Assembly (NCBI GenBank): GCA_012727515.1
Contig: JAAYGZ010000196.1
Coordinates: forward strand, 1-8,771
Reading direction: 5' to 3'
Source: Desulfovibrionales bacterium
GTDB taxonomy: Bacteria > Desulfobacterota > Desulfovibrionia > Desulfovibrionales > Desulfomicrobiaceae
DNA: 8,771 nucleotides
Part shown: one piece after another, positions 1-6,100 of the stretch
Numbering within the stretch: position 1 is the first letter of the stretch
Layout: each line of letters opens with the position of its first letter
Notes under the pieces: model-generated
Seen by the model: the letters and a program-made list of their open reading frames with translations, nothing else
The model's database searches: none
Told to the model about the DNA's origin: nothing
Position numbers and translations under genes: made by a program

Positions 1-244
1 AAGTAAAGAATTCTTTTGGGTGGGCAAAAATCTGGGTCGGAATATCACAGACAAGCTCTTGCATTTCCTGGGCCGAGGCATAGCCCAGCATCAAGGCCAT
101 GGCTGGATTGACGGCAAAATACCCTTCAGGCGTGGCCATAAAAATGCCAATCGGGGCGTGCATGAAAATTTCCTGGTACCCGTGTTCCTTCAGGCTGGCC
201 AGGATATCTGCAGATAAAGAGCAGGCAGGAGTGGATGCAGTCAT
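1..244 (-). CDS. PAS-domain signalling protein, N-terminal fragment (cut by left window edge)
   Basis: Only the first 81 codons are in the window; the frame is still open at the left edge. After a short leader (residues 1-25) the sequence reads like the start of a PAS sensor domain: APIGIFMATPEGYF at about 30-43, then VNPAMALMLGY at 45-55, the usual 'G-x-x-x-x-N-x-A-x-x-x-x-L-G-Y' pattern. PAS domains bind small ligands or cofactors, or mediate dimerisation, and feed output domains such as histidine kinases or diguanylate cyclases; the output domain here is not visible. No signal peptide or membrane segment precedes the PAS domain, so a cytoplasmic sensor is likely. The start is supported by AAAGGG seven bases before the ATG. 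It is 73 bp from the upstream uridylyltransferase gene. That gap holds no convincing terminator; a TACAAT box at 291-296 lacks a good -35, so whether this gene is in the operon is open. Confidence 0.8.
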   Translation of the reverse strand, partial: MTASTPACSLSADILASLKEHGYQEIFMHAPIGIFMATPEGYFAVNPAMALMLGYASAQEMQELVCDIPTQIFAHPKEFFT

Positions 245-317
245 GCGTATTCCCTTTACGGATCACTGATTCATGATTCTGATGGCAGGTATTGTATTTT
301 ACAGGCCATGCTCGTGG

Positions 318-1766
318 TTACGTATAAATGACCTCTCCACGTAGAACGGAATGCGCGGCAATGACGGCTTGCTCCGGGCCTGTATTGACAATGCGCACCT
401 CACCTTCACAGCGCACATTCTCCTCAAAGCGGACATCACCCTCAATGGTCAGGCTGGTGCAGTGCATCAGCGAGGGCGGATTCTGGGGAATGCGTTCTAA
501 AAACGTATCAATTTTTCTGTAAAAACGCTGATCCAGGCAAACACGGGGCATGGGCAGTTCGCGGGCTGGATTGGGTGTGATCGTGTCCTGCTCCGTGCGA
601 ATATAGCAATCAGACATGACCTGCAGCAGGTCTGCAGTGGTTTTGACCGGGGCAAAACGTTTGCGCGGCACAATAACAGCCTGGGCATTGTCAAAGCTGG
701 TGATTGCTGATCCCATGGCTGTTTCGAGTTGAAAAACCCGTGGCGAGTCAGGATCACGCGGGTCCAGAGTTTTGGGATTAATAATAAGATCCAGGGGCAT
801 CATGCGATGGGCAATAAAAACAGATTGTACTACGCGCAGATCAACCCAGATGGAGTTGGTGTTAAAAAATTTATAGGTGTTGATATCGCAAAACAAATCC
901 ATTTCCTGGTCCGGGCATTGTGCCACTTCGCGCAGGGCAAACTGGTTGTTTTTCTTGAGGCGACACAAATGCCCGCCTTTTTTATCCTGATCAGTGCGCC
1001 TGGCAACTTCCATGAGAAAAGGCAGTTTGTGATGCACCATGTACCCCAGCAAACGGCGGTTCATGATGGCGCCCAGATTGTCGGAATTGGAAATAAAAGC
1101 GTATTCATAGCCTCGCTCCAGCAGCGCGTCCAGCAGGCCAGAGGTAACCAGGGCTGTGTAGATATCTCCATGCCCCGGAGGGTTCCACTCCAGCTCCGGA
1201 TTTTGTGGCCACGTAGCCGGAGCAAAGTCTTTAGCCAGAATTTTCGGATAGCGATGCTGCAAAAAAGCCAGACTGATTCCTGTGCTGCCATTATTAAAAT
1301 CACCAATTTCCAGCATGGTTTCCATGTGTGTTTTGAAACTGTTCATGAAAATTTGTGGAAACTCAACGCCATAACGTGAGCGAACACGCGTGGCCTGAAG
1401 CAGGATCAAATCCAGAAAATTAAGGCCGTCTTTAACCGGAATAAGAGATTTGGCAGATTCAAGCCCCATGCTTGTGCCCAGGCCACCGTTAAGTTTGATA
1501 ACTGCGGCCTTGTGCAGGGAGCGCTCGCCCAGGGGCTTGTAGCGTTCCAGAGTCTCGTATTCTGGAAGTTCGTCATCTTTGATGGATAAAATATCATGGC
1601 AGTTGAGCTTGCCCTGTGCGCCGTATAAAAATTGGTTAAAATAGCACTTAAAGGTATTGATGACGATGGCAGGCAGGCCTTGCTGTTCCATTTTCAGTGC
1701 AAAAGGACGAAAAAGTGCGGAGAGCTTGGGGTCATCCACAGTAACACAGGTGATATTTTTACTCAT
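318..1766 (-). CDS. UTP-glucose-1-phosphate uridylyltransferase, eukaryotic-type (UDPGP family)
   Basis: A 482-residue protein of the UDPGP (PF01704) family, which makes UDP-glucose and pyrophosphate from UTP and glucose-1-phosphate in the cytoplasm. Visible family motifs in order: the nucleotide-binding loop KLNGGLGTSMG at 91-101 with K106 following; a WNPPGHGDIY segment at 194-203; SNSDNLGA at 226-233 with the metal/nucleotide-site Asp; NTNSIWVDL at 302-310; LETAMGSAI at 347-355; and VPRKRFAPVKTTADLL at 366-381. The C-terminal 45 residues look like a short left-handed beta-helix tail (IEGDVRFEENV), as in eukaryotic UGPases. The KLNGGLGTSMG loop favours UGPase over UDP-N-acetylglucosamine pyrophosphorylases. 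This family is unrelated to bacterial GalU, so no symbol is given. The start is clear: GGAGG lies seven bases before the ATG (1774-1778). It follows cheV by 46 bp. UDP-glucose would feed surface polysaccharide or glycosylation; a link to motility is only inference. Confidence 0.93.
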   Translation of the reverse strand: MSKNITCVTVDDPKLSALFRPFALKMEQQGLPAIVINTFKCYFNQFLYGAQGKLNCHDILSIKDDELPEYETLERYKPLGERSLHKAAVIKLNGGLGTSMGLESAKSLIPVKDGLNFLDLILLQATRVRSRYGVEFPQIFMNSFKTHMETMLEIGDFNNGSTGISLAFLQHRYPKILAKDFAPATWPQNPELEWNPPGHGDIYTALVTSGLLDALLERGYEYAFISNSDNLGAIMNRRLLGYMVHHKLPFLMEVARRTDQDKKGGHLCRLKKNNQFALREVAQCPDQEMDLFCDINTYKFFNTNSIWVDLRVVQSVFIAHRMMPLDLIINPKTLDPRDPDSPRVFQLETAMGSAITSFDNAQAVIVPRKRFAPVKTTADLLQVMSDCYIRTEQDTITPNPARELPMPRVCLDQRFYRKIDTFLERIPQNPPSLMHCTSLTIEGDVRFEENVRCEGEVRIVNTGPEQAVIAAHSVLRGEVIYT

Positions 1767-1800
1767 GGGCTATCCTCCAGCACAAACAAAAGCAGGTTGG

Positions 1801-1829
1801 AAAATATGTGGGCTATTGGCCAGTGATAA
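1801..1829 (-). promoter_or_regulatory. Possible sigma-70 promoter for the uridylyltransferase gene
   Basis: On the minus strand TTATCA (1829-1824, 4/6 match to -35) and TATTTT (1806-1801, 4/6 match to -10) are separated by exactly 17 bp. This would start transcription near 1794 and give a leader of about 28 nt containing the GGAGG ribosome site. It overlaps the last codons of cheV. The match is modest and could be chance in AT-rich sequence. Confidence 0.25.
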
Positions 1830-2754
1830 GTTGCAGGGCGCGTTGGGCCAGCTGTTCAATTTCTGGTTTGGAAATCTGGTCATCAGCGCCCACGGCATGG
1901 CCTTTATGTCGCAATTTATCAGTAATAAGTGATGAAAAAAGAATAACCGGGACGTTGCGCAGCACTGGGTCTTCTTTAATCTGCTTGGTCAGGCTCAGGC
2001 CATCCATGGCCGGCATTTCAATGTCTGACACAATAATGTGCAGATATTGGCCTAGCTCTACCTGTTCATCCTGGATTCGTTGCTTGATGGCCAGCAGCTG
2101 TTCCCAGGCATCGCGCCCATTGGTTGCTGTCTGCACATCAAAAGAGGCCTTGGTCAGTTGTTCTTTGAGCAGGTTGCGGATCATGGTTGAGTCATCAGCA
2201 ACCAGGGCCTTATAGCGTTTGGCCGTGGGCGGGGCTTCTTTGGTAATTTTTTTCATGCCCAGCCCGATATTTAAGTCAGCAATGATGCGCTCTAAATCAA
2301 GCAGAAAAACAATACGATTTTCAATTTTAACCACGCCAGTGATAGAGCTTTGTGTACAGTCCGCCACATAGGAATCAGGCGATTCAACCTGTTCCCAGCT
2401 CAGACGATGAATACGGGTCACTCCAGACACCAGAAAAGCGTTCACAATATTGTTGAACTCAGTCACGATGGCCTTGGGAGCGCCAGTTTCAGCCCGTTCT
2501 TTATCCAGCCACATACACAGATCTATCAGTGGAATAATGGTGGAGCGCTGGTTAAATGCGCCCAGAATAGAGCTGTGGCGGGCATCGGGCAGGGCAGTGA
2601 CATGGGGAGGCAGGTTGATGATTTCCAGAACCTTGGCCACATTAACGCCATAATAGCCACGATATGGGTTGGGAGTGCCTTGTTCATCGAGGAAAAATTC
2701 AACAATTTCCAGTTCGTTTGTGCCTGATTCCAGCAGAATATTTGTGTTGGACAT
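1813..2754 (-). CDS. cheV: CheV-type chemotaxis protein (CheW-like domain plus receiver domain)
   Basis: CheV couples chemoreceptors to the CheA kinase through a CheW-like domain and tunes signalling by phosphorylation of its receiver domain. With the start chosen here the protein has 313 residues. The CheW-like domain spans about 15-160 (YGVNVAKVLEIINLP, ILGAFNQRSTIIPLIDL). The receiver spans about 182-305, with the acidic pair D187-D188, phospho-acceptor D244 in SDIEMPAMDG, S274 as the Ser/Thr switch and K296 in the SKPEI segment; all key residues are present. Start choice: an upstream in-frame ATG at 2760 would overlap the ispH stop (ATGA), but the only good ribosome site, GGGAG, ends just one base before it. 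The same GGGAG lies seven bases before the ATG at 2754, so 2754 is preferred. The gene follows ispH by two bases. A sigma-54-like element inside ispH may drive it separately. Confidence 0.95.
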   Translation of the reverse strand: MSNTNILLESGTNELEIVEFFLDEQGTPNPYRGYYGVNVAKVLEIINLPPHVTALPDARHSSILGAFNQRSTIIPLIDLCMWLDKERAETGAPKAIVTEFNNIVNAFLVSGVTRIHRLSWEQVESPDSYVADCTQSSITGVVKIENRIVFLLDLERIIADLNIGLGMKKITKEAPPTAKRYKALVADDSTMIRNLLKEQLTKASFDVQTATNGRDAWEQLLAIKQRIQDEQVELGQYLHIIVSDIEMPAMDGLSLTKQIKEDPVLRNVPVILFSSLITDKLRHKGHAVGADDQISKPEIEQLAQRALQLITGQ

Positions 2755-2756
2755 CC

Positions 2757-3632
2757 TCATTCTCCCATTTGAGATACAGACTTCTGCCCTGTGCGCAGGC
2801 AGTGTGCCACATCGTCAATAATCCAGGCCGGCGTGGACGCGCCAGCTGTCAGGCCAATATGCTCCACGCCATGTACCTGGTCCAGAAGCAACTCATCAGG
2901 TGTTTCCACATGCACTGTTTCAACACCTGATTCATGAGCAATTTGCGCCAGGCGGCGAGTATTGCCGCTTGTTCTGCCTCCAACAATTACCATGAGTTGG
3001 ACCTTGTTGGCAATATGGCGCACTTCGTCTTGCCTTTCTTTGGTTGCAGTGCAGATGGTGTCCACAACCGTCATCTTGGCATCTATATATTCATATAGAT
3101 AGGAACTTATGGATGCAAACATATCACAATCCTGTGTTGTTTGTGCTGCCAGAAAGTATTTTTTATCCGGATGCAGTGTACATGATTGTAATTCATCCAT
3201 AGATTCAAAAATTGTATAGTCCCTGGCATAGCTGATAAGCCCCTGCACTTCAGGATGTTCGCGTTCTCCAAAGAGTAAAAGATGCTTGTTTTGTTTTGCC
3301 TGGCGCTGAATCATGACCTGGGCCTTTTTTACTTTGGGACAGGTGGCATCCAGCAAGGTTACTCCGGTGGCTGCATAGTGCTTCTGGATATGCAAGGGGA
3401 TGCCGTGGGCGCGAATAACCACGGTATCGTCCGGGCAGAGGCTGGTGTGTGGGCTGATCTGCTGGACGCCACGTTGGGCATAATACTGTAATACCTGTGG
3501 GTTATGAATAATTGGTCCCAAGGTATAGATGTTGCCTGTACGCGGGGTGTGGGTCAGGGCCTGGTCGAGTTTGCGCAAGGCCATGTCCACGCCCATGCAA
3601 AAACCTGCTGTGCGTGCGATAATCAGCTCCAT
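2757..3632 (-). CDS. ispH: 4-hydroxy-3-methylbut-2-enyl diphosphate reductase (IspH/LytB)
   Basis: A 291-residue iron-sulfur enzyme that performs the last step of the MEP pathway, reducing HMBPP to isopentenyl and dimethylallyl diphosphate. The three cluster-binding cysteines are present: C12 in AGFCMGV, C98 in DATCPKV and C194 in DTICTAT. Substrate-site residues are also seen: H43, H75 (RAHG), H126 and catalytic E128 in EHPEV, T166 in AQTTQD, a TSGNTRRL segment at 221-228 (many homologues have SSNS) and TAGASTP at 262-268. Length is close to the compact bacterial form and nothing appears truncated. The ATG is preceded by GAGG at a seven-base spacing, located inside the 3' end of dus, and the two genes are separated by only two bases. 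The context in a flagellar/chemotaxis run does not bear on function; co-transcription is likely. Confidence 0.97.
   Translation of the reverse strand: MELIIARTAGFCMGVDMALRKLDQALTHTPRTGNIYTLGPIIHNPQVLQYYAQRGVQQISPHTSLCPDDTVVIRAHGIPLHIQKHYAATGVTLLDATCPKVKKAQVMIQRQAKQNKHLLLFGEREHPEVQGLISYARDYTIFESMDELQSCTLHPDKKYFLAAQTTQDCDMFASISSYLYEYIDAKMTVVDTICTATKERQDEVRHIANKVQLMVIVGGRTSGNTRRLAQIAHESGVETVHVETPDELLLDQVHGVEHIGLTAGASTPAWIIDDVAHCLRTGQKSVSQMGE
2794..2809 (-). promoter_or_regulatory. Sigma-54-like -24/-12 element upstream of cheV
   Basis: The minus strand reads TGGCAC (2809-2804), five bases, then CTGCG (2798-2794), against the consensus TGGCAC-N5-TTGCW. The invariant GG and GC are correctly spaced by ten bases and the -24 half is perfect. 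A start near 2783 would give cheV a leader of about 29 nt with the GGGAG ribosome site. It lies within ispH codons for VAHCLR, so the match could be a by-product of coding constraint, and no enhancer-binding site was identified. Confidence 0.35.
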
Positions 3633-3634
3633 AT

Positions 3635-4612
3635 TCAGACCTCATCAGGGTTGCTTGTCTCAGGATGACGTTCAAGCAAGGCTAGCATCTCTGCCCAAGA
3701 CCGACAATAAACACTTTCCCGGCGGATGGTTTTGACCCCTGGCCAGCCTTTAAGCAGGCGCGGCACCAGGGTGCGCATTTTTAAGAGCCCGGCCCTGGGC
3801 ATGGCATGGGTGGTATACAGAAATTCCAGTCTGCGTACCAAGGCACAGACAGCGCTGAATGAGGGCAGGGGTGGTGTTTCATTGCGATACAGGGCGTGGT
3901 AGCGGGCAAAGATGCTGGGGTCAGACAAGGCCCCGCGTGCAAACATGATGGAATCCACGCCAGTGCGCTCAATGCAGCGCAGGGCGTCAGTGGCTGTAAA
4001 CAAATCACCACTGGCAATGACCGGGATCTGTACGGCATGTTTGAGGTGCTCCAGGTGGCTCCAGTCTGCCATGCCGGTAAAACCCTGGGTTGCCCAGCGC
4101 GGGTGCAGAGTTATCCAGGCTGCACCAGCCTGTTCCAGGTCTTGGGCCAAGGGCATATAGACCGTGTGCTGCTGATCCCAGCCCAGCCTGATTTTAAAGC
4201 CCATGCAGCCTGGTCCGGCCTGGGCTGATAAGGTGCGTGCCAAACGAGTCAGCGCAGCAGGATCTTTAAGCAGGGCCGCGCCACTGCCTGTTTTAACGAC
4301 CTTGCGCACTGAGCAGCCACAATTCAGATCAAAATATTTAAATCCTCTGTGCTGCAACAGCTCCATGCTGCGGAGCAAAAAACTCTCTTCTGCGCCAAAA
4401 AGCTGCACCACAAGCGGGGTATCCTGCGGGCAGGTCTGCAAAAGCTCTTCTGTACCAGGACTGTTGTAGATAAGTCCTTTGGCGCTGATCATTTCGGTGA
4501 CCGCCACGCTGCACCCATATTCACGGCAAAGCAGGCGAAACGGAAGATCAGAATAGCCGGCCAAAGGGGCAAGCCAGGGGGTATCTGGGGCAATGGGCAG
4601 GGCAGTGGACAT
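3635..4612 (-). CDS. dus: tRNA-dihydrouridine synthase (Dus family, divergent)
   Basis: A 325-residue flavoenzyme that reduces specific uridines in the tRNA D-loop using FMN and NADPH. The TIM-barrel landmarks appear in order: APLAGYSDLPFR at 15-26, TEMISAKGL at 39-47, VQLFG at 69-73, LNCGCSVRKVVKTGSGAALL at 96-115 with catalytic C100, FKIRLGW at 139-145, the HPR segment at 170-172, ASGDLFTATDA at 200-210 and MFARGALSDPSIF at 223-235 for FMN phosphate binding. Several normally fixed positions differ: GCS where most Dus proteins have GCP, HPRWATQGFTG where HGRTR-x-x-x-x-G is common, and ARGALSDPSIF for GRGALGNPWIF. The catalytic Cys, the barrel Lys (K140) and the active-site His are retained, so it is probably active. 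The subgroup (DusB-like or a lineage-specific type) cannot be fixed by eye. Its ATG overlaps the upstream stop as TAATG, with GAGG ten bases before it. Confidence 0.9.
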   Translation of the reverse strand: MSTALPIAPDTPWLAPLAGYSDLPFRLLCREYGCSVAVTEMISAKGLIYNSPGTEELLQTCPQDTPLVVQLFGAEESFLLRSMELLQHRGFKYFDLNCGCSVRKVVKTGSGAALLKDPAALTRLARTLSAQAGPGCMGFKIRLGWDQQHTVYMPLAQDLEQAGAAWITLHPRWATQGFTGMADWSHLEHLKHAVQIPVIASGDLFTATDALRCIERTGVDSIMFARGALSDPSIFARYHALYRNETPPLPSFSAVCALVRRLEFLYTTHAMPRAGLLKMRTLVPRLLKGWPGVKTIRRESVYCRSWAEMLALLERHPETSNPDEV

Positions 4613-5355
4613 TAAATAGTTGCCTCAAAGGAAGAGGGTGCATCGTGCAGCTCAAGGCGCTCCCAAGGTGAACGTAAGGGAAAGGCGCTGCTGTCGCGTA
4701 GCTCGCATTTCAGAAATTGCCGGGCATGGAAAAGCCCTGGGGGAGCAAAGCAGATGGTGCGGGAGTGGTTTTCCATAAAGCAGGTTTGCATCCACACGCT
4801 TTGTTGCGTGGGCAGAAAACCATGACCAAGCACTTCTGCGATAGCAGTGCCTGGCAGGGCAGGGGTATATATAAGAATACTGGACTGAAGACCGTGCAGG
4901 ATGGCGGGCTGATAGGCAATCTGCTGGCCAGACAACAGGGTGTTTATGTTGCGCACAGCATGTTCAAGCTGGGAATACAGGGCGTACAGTGCTGGCATCT
5001 GCATGCACGATGGCAGGTGAGCTGCCCATTGAGGCCCGTATTCACGTTCGCAACCGGCTTCAAATTCCTGGCGCAGGGCAATACAGGTCTGGAGTGCAGA
5101 GCGGGCCTCCCCGGCAGGGTGAATCTCTTTGAGGATGATTTCCGGGTACAAGGCATGCACCCGAAACAAAAGCCGGGTTCCAGCATGAAGCCCGGCGCGA
5201 ATGCTGGCCAGGACAACTAATTGTCCCATGCGTACCCAGGCCCGGTTTGCATCAACATAAGACAGAACTTCGCCGCGTATCACCTCACCCACATCATGAG
5301 CAGAGCGAAACTGATCACTGCGCCAGGTTGAAGAAGCGTGGTGCGCGCTGGTCAT
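4612..5355 (-). CDS. Uncharacterised protein, possibly FliK-like, in the flagellar operon
   Basis: I do not recognise this 247-residue protein with certainty. Residues about 22-78 (GEVIRGEVLSYVDANRAWVR, then LVVLASIRAGLHAGTRLLFRV and PEIILKEI) form a compact beta-rich pattern: a product surface, 'G-x-x-L-x-x-x-V' turns and a closing 'p-e-i-i-L-k-e-I'. This resembles the N-terminal region of FliK/hook-length-like proteins. Residues about 80-155 are predicted helical, and the C-terminal part has alternating hydrophobic strands (WMQTCFMENHSRTICFAPPG) that could be a degenerate FliK C-domain. No signal peptide or transmembrane helix is seen. The ATG at 5355 is the only possible upstream start, because the previous gene's TGA is in the same frame. 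No ribosome site precedes it, so translation probably depends on coupling to the upstream gene 12 bp away. Its stop overlaps the dus start. A flagellar role is inferred from position only. Confidence 0.75.
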   Translation of the reverse strand: MTSAHHASSTWRSDQFRSAHDVGEVIRGEVLSYVDANRAWVRMGQLVVLASIRAGLHAGTRLLFRVHALYPEIILKEIHPAGEARSALQTCIALRQEFEAGCEREYGPQWAAHLPSCMQMPALYALYSQLEHAVRNINTLLSGQQIAYQPAILHGLQSSILIYTPALPGTAIAEVLGHGFLPTQQSVWMQTCFMENHSRTICFAPPGLFHARQFLKCELRDSSAFPLRSPWERLELHDAPSSFEATI

Positions 5356-5365
5356 GATGAGCGCA

Positions 5366-5385
5366 GATCAGCTTGTAAGCTGATC
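5366..5385. repeat. Perfect 9-bp inverted repeat over the stop codon of the SwrB-like gene
   Basis: GATCAGCTT (5366-5374) and AAGCTGATC (5377-5385) are exact reverse complements with a 2-base centre. On the mRNA the hairpin contains the last six codons and the TGA of the SwrB-like gene, and ends 10 bases before the next ATG. No U-run follows, so it is not an intrinsic terminator. With a 2-nt centre the real loop would open by at least one pair. Confidence 0.6.
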
Positions 5386-5787
5386 AATAATCAGCTCCAC
5401 TTCATCAATGGACAGGCCTGTGGATGCGGCCAGAGCCTCTACAGATTGGCCGCGACGAAATCCGCTTTGAATGGTATGGCGCAAAAATTGGGGAGATTTG
5501 GTAAAATTTTCTGCTTGTTCCAGTAAACGACGCATTTCAGAGGCACGCAGCTGCAATTTTTCATCCAGCCTGGTCAGTTCTTCCTGGCGGTGAACAAAAC
5601 TTTCAATAAGCTCAGATTCCAGGCGGGCATTAAAATCCAACTTGTGCAGAAATTCCTGCTGGCGATCTTGCAGTGTCTGCACCAGGTGTTCTGATTTGCG
5701 CAGTTTTATATAAAAAAGCACAACCAGCACCAGCAGAATAAATTCTAAAACAGTAGATGTGGCAAGAATCCAGAGTGGAATATGCAT
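5368..5787 (-). CDS. Single-pass membrane coiled-coil protein, SwrB-like
   Basis: A 139-residue protein with three visible parts. Residues about 5-28 form a strongly hydrophobic membrane helix (IPLWILATSTVLEFILLVLV) followed by basic IKLRK, so the rest should face the cytoplasm. Residues about 32-95 are charged and heptad-like, probably a coiled coil. Residues 103-137 (RHTIQSGFRRGQ, then SVEALAASTGLSIDEVELII) resemble a small helix-turn-helix-like tail of the form 'G-x-S-x-e-x-I-A-x-x-x-g-l-s-x-x-E-V-e-L-i-l'. This architecture, and its place downstream of the motility sigma factor, match Bacillus SwrB (YlxL/DUF6115 type), which activates flagellar export; homology is inferred from layout and the C-terminal pattern. 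Start: the reading frame is open further upstream to 6045, but that stretch overlaps the preceding gene. The ATG at 5787 lies one base after that gene's stop and directly precedes the membrane helix. Confidence 0.82.
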   Translation of the reverse strand: MHIPLWILATSTVLEFILLVLVVLFYIKLRKSEHLVQTLQDRQQEFLHKLDFNARLESELIESFVHRQEELTRLDEKLQLRASEMRRLLEQAENFTKSPQFLRHTIQSGFRRGQSVEALAASTGLSIDEVELIIDQLTS

Positions 5788-5788
5788 C

Positions 5789-6100
5789 TTAAACCTGCAT
5801 ATCAATGATCTGTCCCTGGTCGGGAAGATCAGCAAGGTGTTCGTCGGCCTCATCAGCAGGCAGATGATTTTCGCGGGCAAACCCGTGGCCGTGCTTGTGT
5901 TCTGCATCTTTATCCACGGCAGGGTCTTTTGACGTGGGTTCAGATCTGGCGATTTGTTTTTTCTCAGCTTGCTGGCGCTTAAGCTGTTGTTGCTGCGCCA
6001 GGGCTTGCTGCAACTCAGGATGAGCAAGCAGAGCATGGTGAACACGCTGAGCTTCGGGGATTTGCGTGATTAAGGTAGTCAGATCAAGGGAATTGACCAT
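5789..6100 (-). CDS. Small Gln-rich hydrophilic protein of unknown function
   Basis: A 103-residue protein I cannot assign. Residues 1-30 may form a helix (LTTLITQIPEAQRVHHALLA), residues 31-52 are Gln/Lys rich (QQALAQQQQLKRQQAEKKQ), the middle is charged and low in complexity with several His and Asp, and the end reads GQIIDMQV, a short hydrophobic strand-like tail. There is no membrane segment or signal peptide, so it should be cytoplasmic and partly disordered. Its ATG overlaps the stop of the FliL-like gene (TAATG) and its own stop is one base before the SwrB-like gene, which argues for a real, coupled gene in the operon. Only weak purine-rich sequence precedes the start. An accessory role between the FliL-like and SwrB-like membrane proteins is a guess from position. 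Confidence 0.7.
   Translation of the reverse strand: MVNSLDLTTLITQIPEAQRVHHALLAHPELQQALAQQQQLKRQQAEKKQIARSEPTSKDPAVDKDAEHKHGHGFARENHLPADEADEHLADLPDQGQIIDMQV

Noticed and set aside
245..317. Terminator or promoter in the gap between the uridylyltransferase and PAS genes
   Set aside because: The only pairing found (ATGGC/GCCAT with an 18-nt loop) is weak and has no T-run. The TACAAT box has a poor -35 (AACCAC) at 17 bp.
729..1379. 216-codon plus-strand open frame within the uridylyltransferase gene
   Set aside because: It is antisense to a gene with strong family motifs, and its translation shows no recognisable domain; it is a shadow frame.
3081..3100. Perfect AT-rich inverted repeat ATCTATAT-ATTC-ATATAGAT inside ispH
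   Set aside because: It lies fully within coding sequence for YLYEYID, where alternating Tyr/Ile/Asp codons readily give such symmetry. It is not at a gene boundary, and no operator family is suggested.
4717..5220. 167-codon plus-strand open frame antisense to the 247-residue protein
   Set aside because: The minus-strand frame fits the operon junctions (TAATG with dus, 12 bp after the previous stop). The plus frame has no ribosome site or domain, and all neighbours are on the minus strand.
5788..6045. Upstream extension of the SwrB-like reading frame to 6045 (86 extra residues)
   Set aside because: It overlaps almost all of the neighbouring small gene in another frame, and its composition is unlike a structured protein. 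The ATG at 5787 sits right before the membrane helix and after the neighbour's stop.
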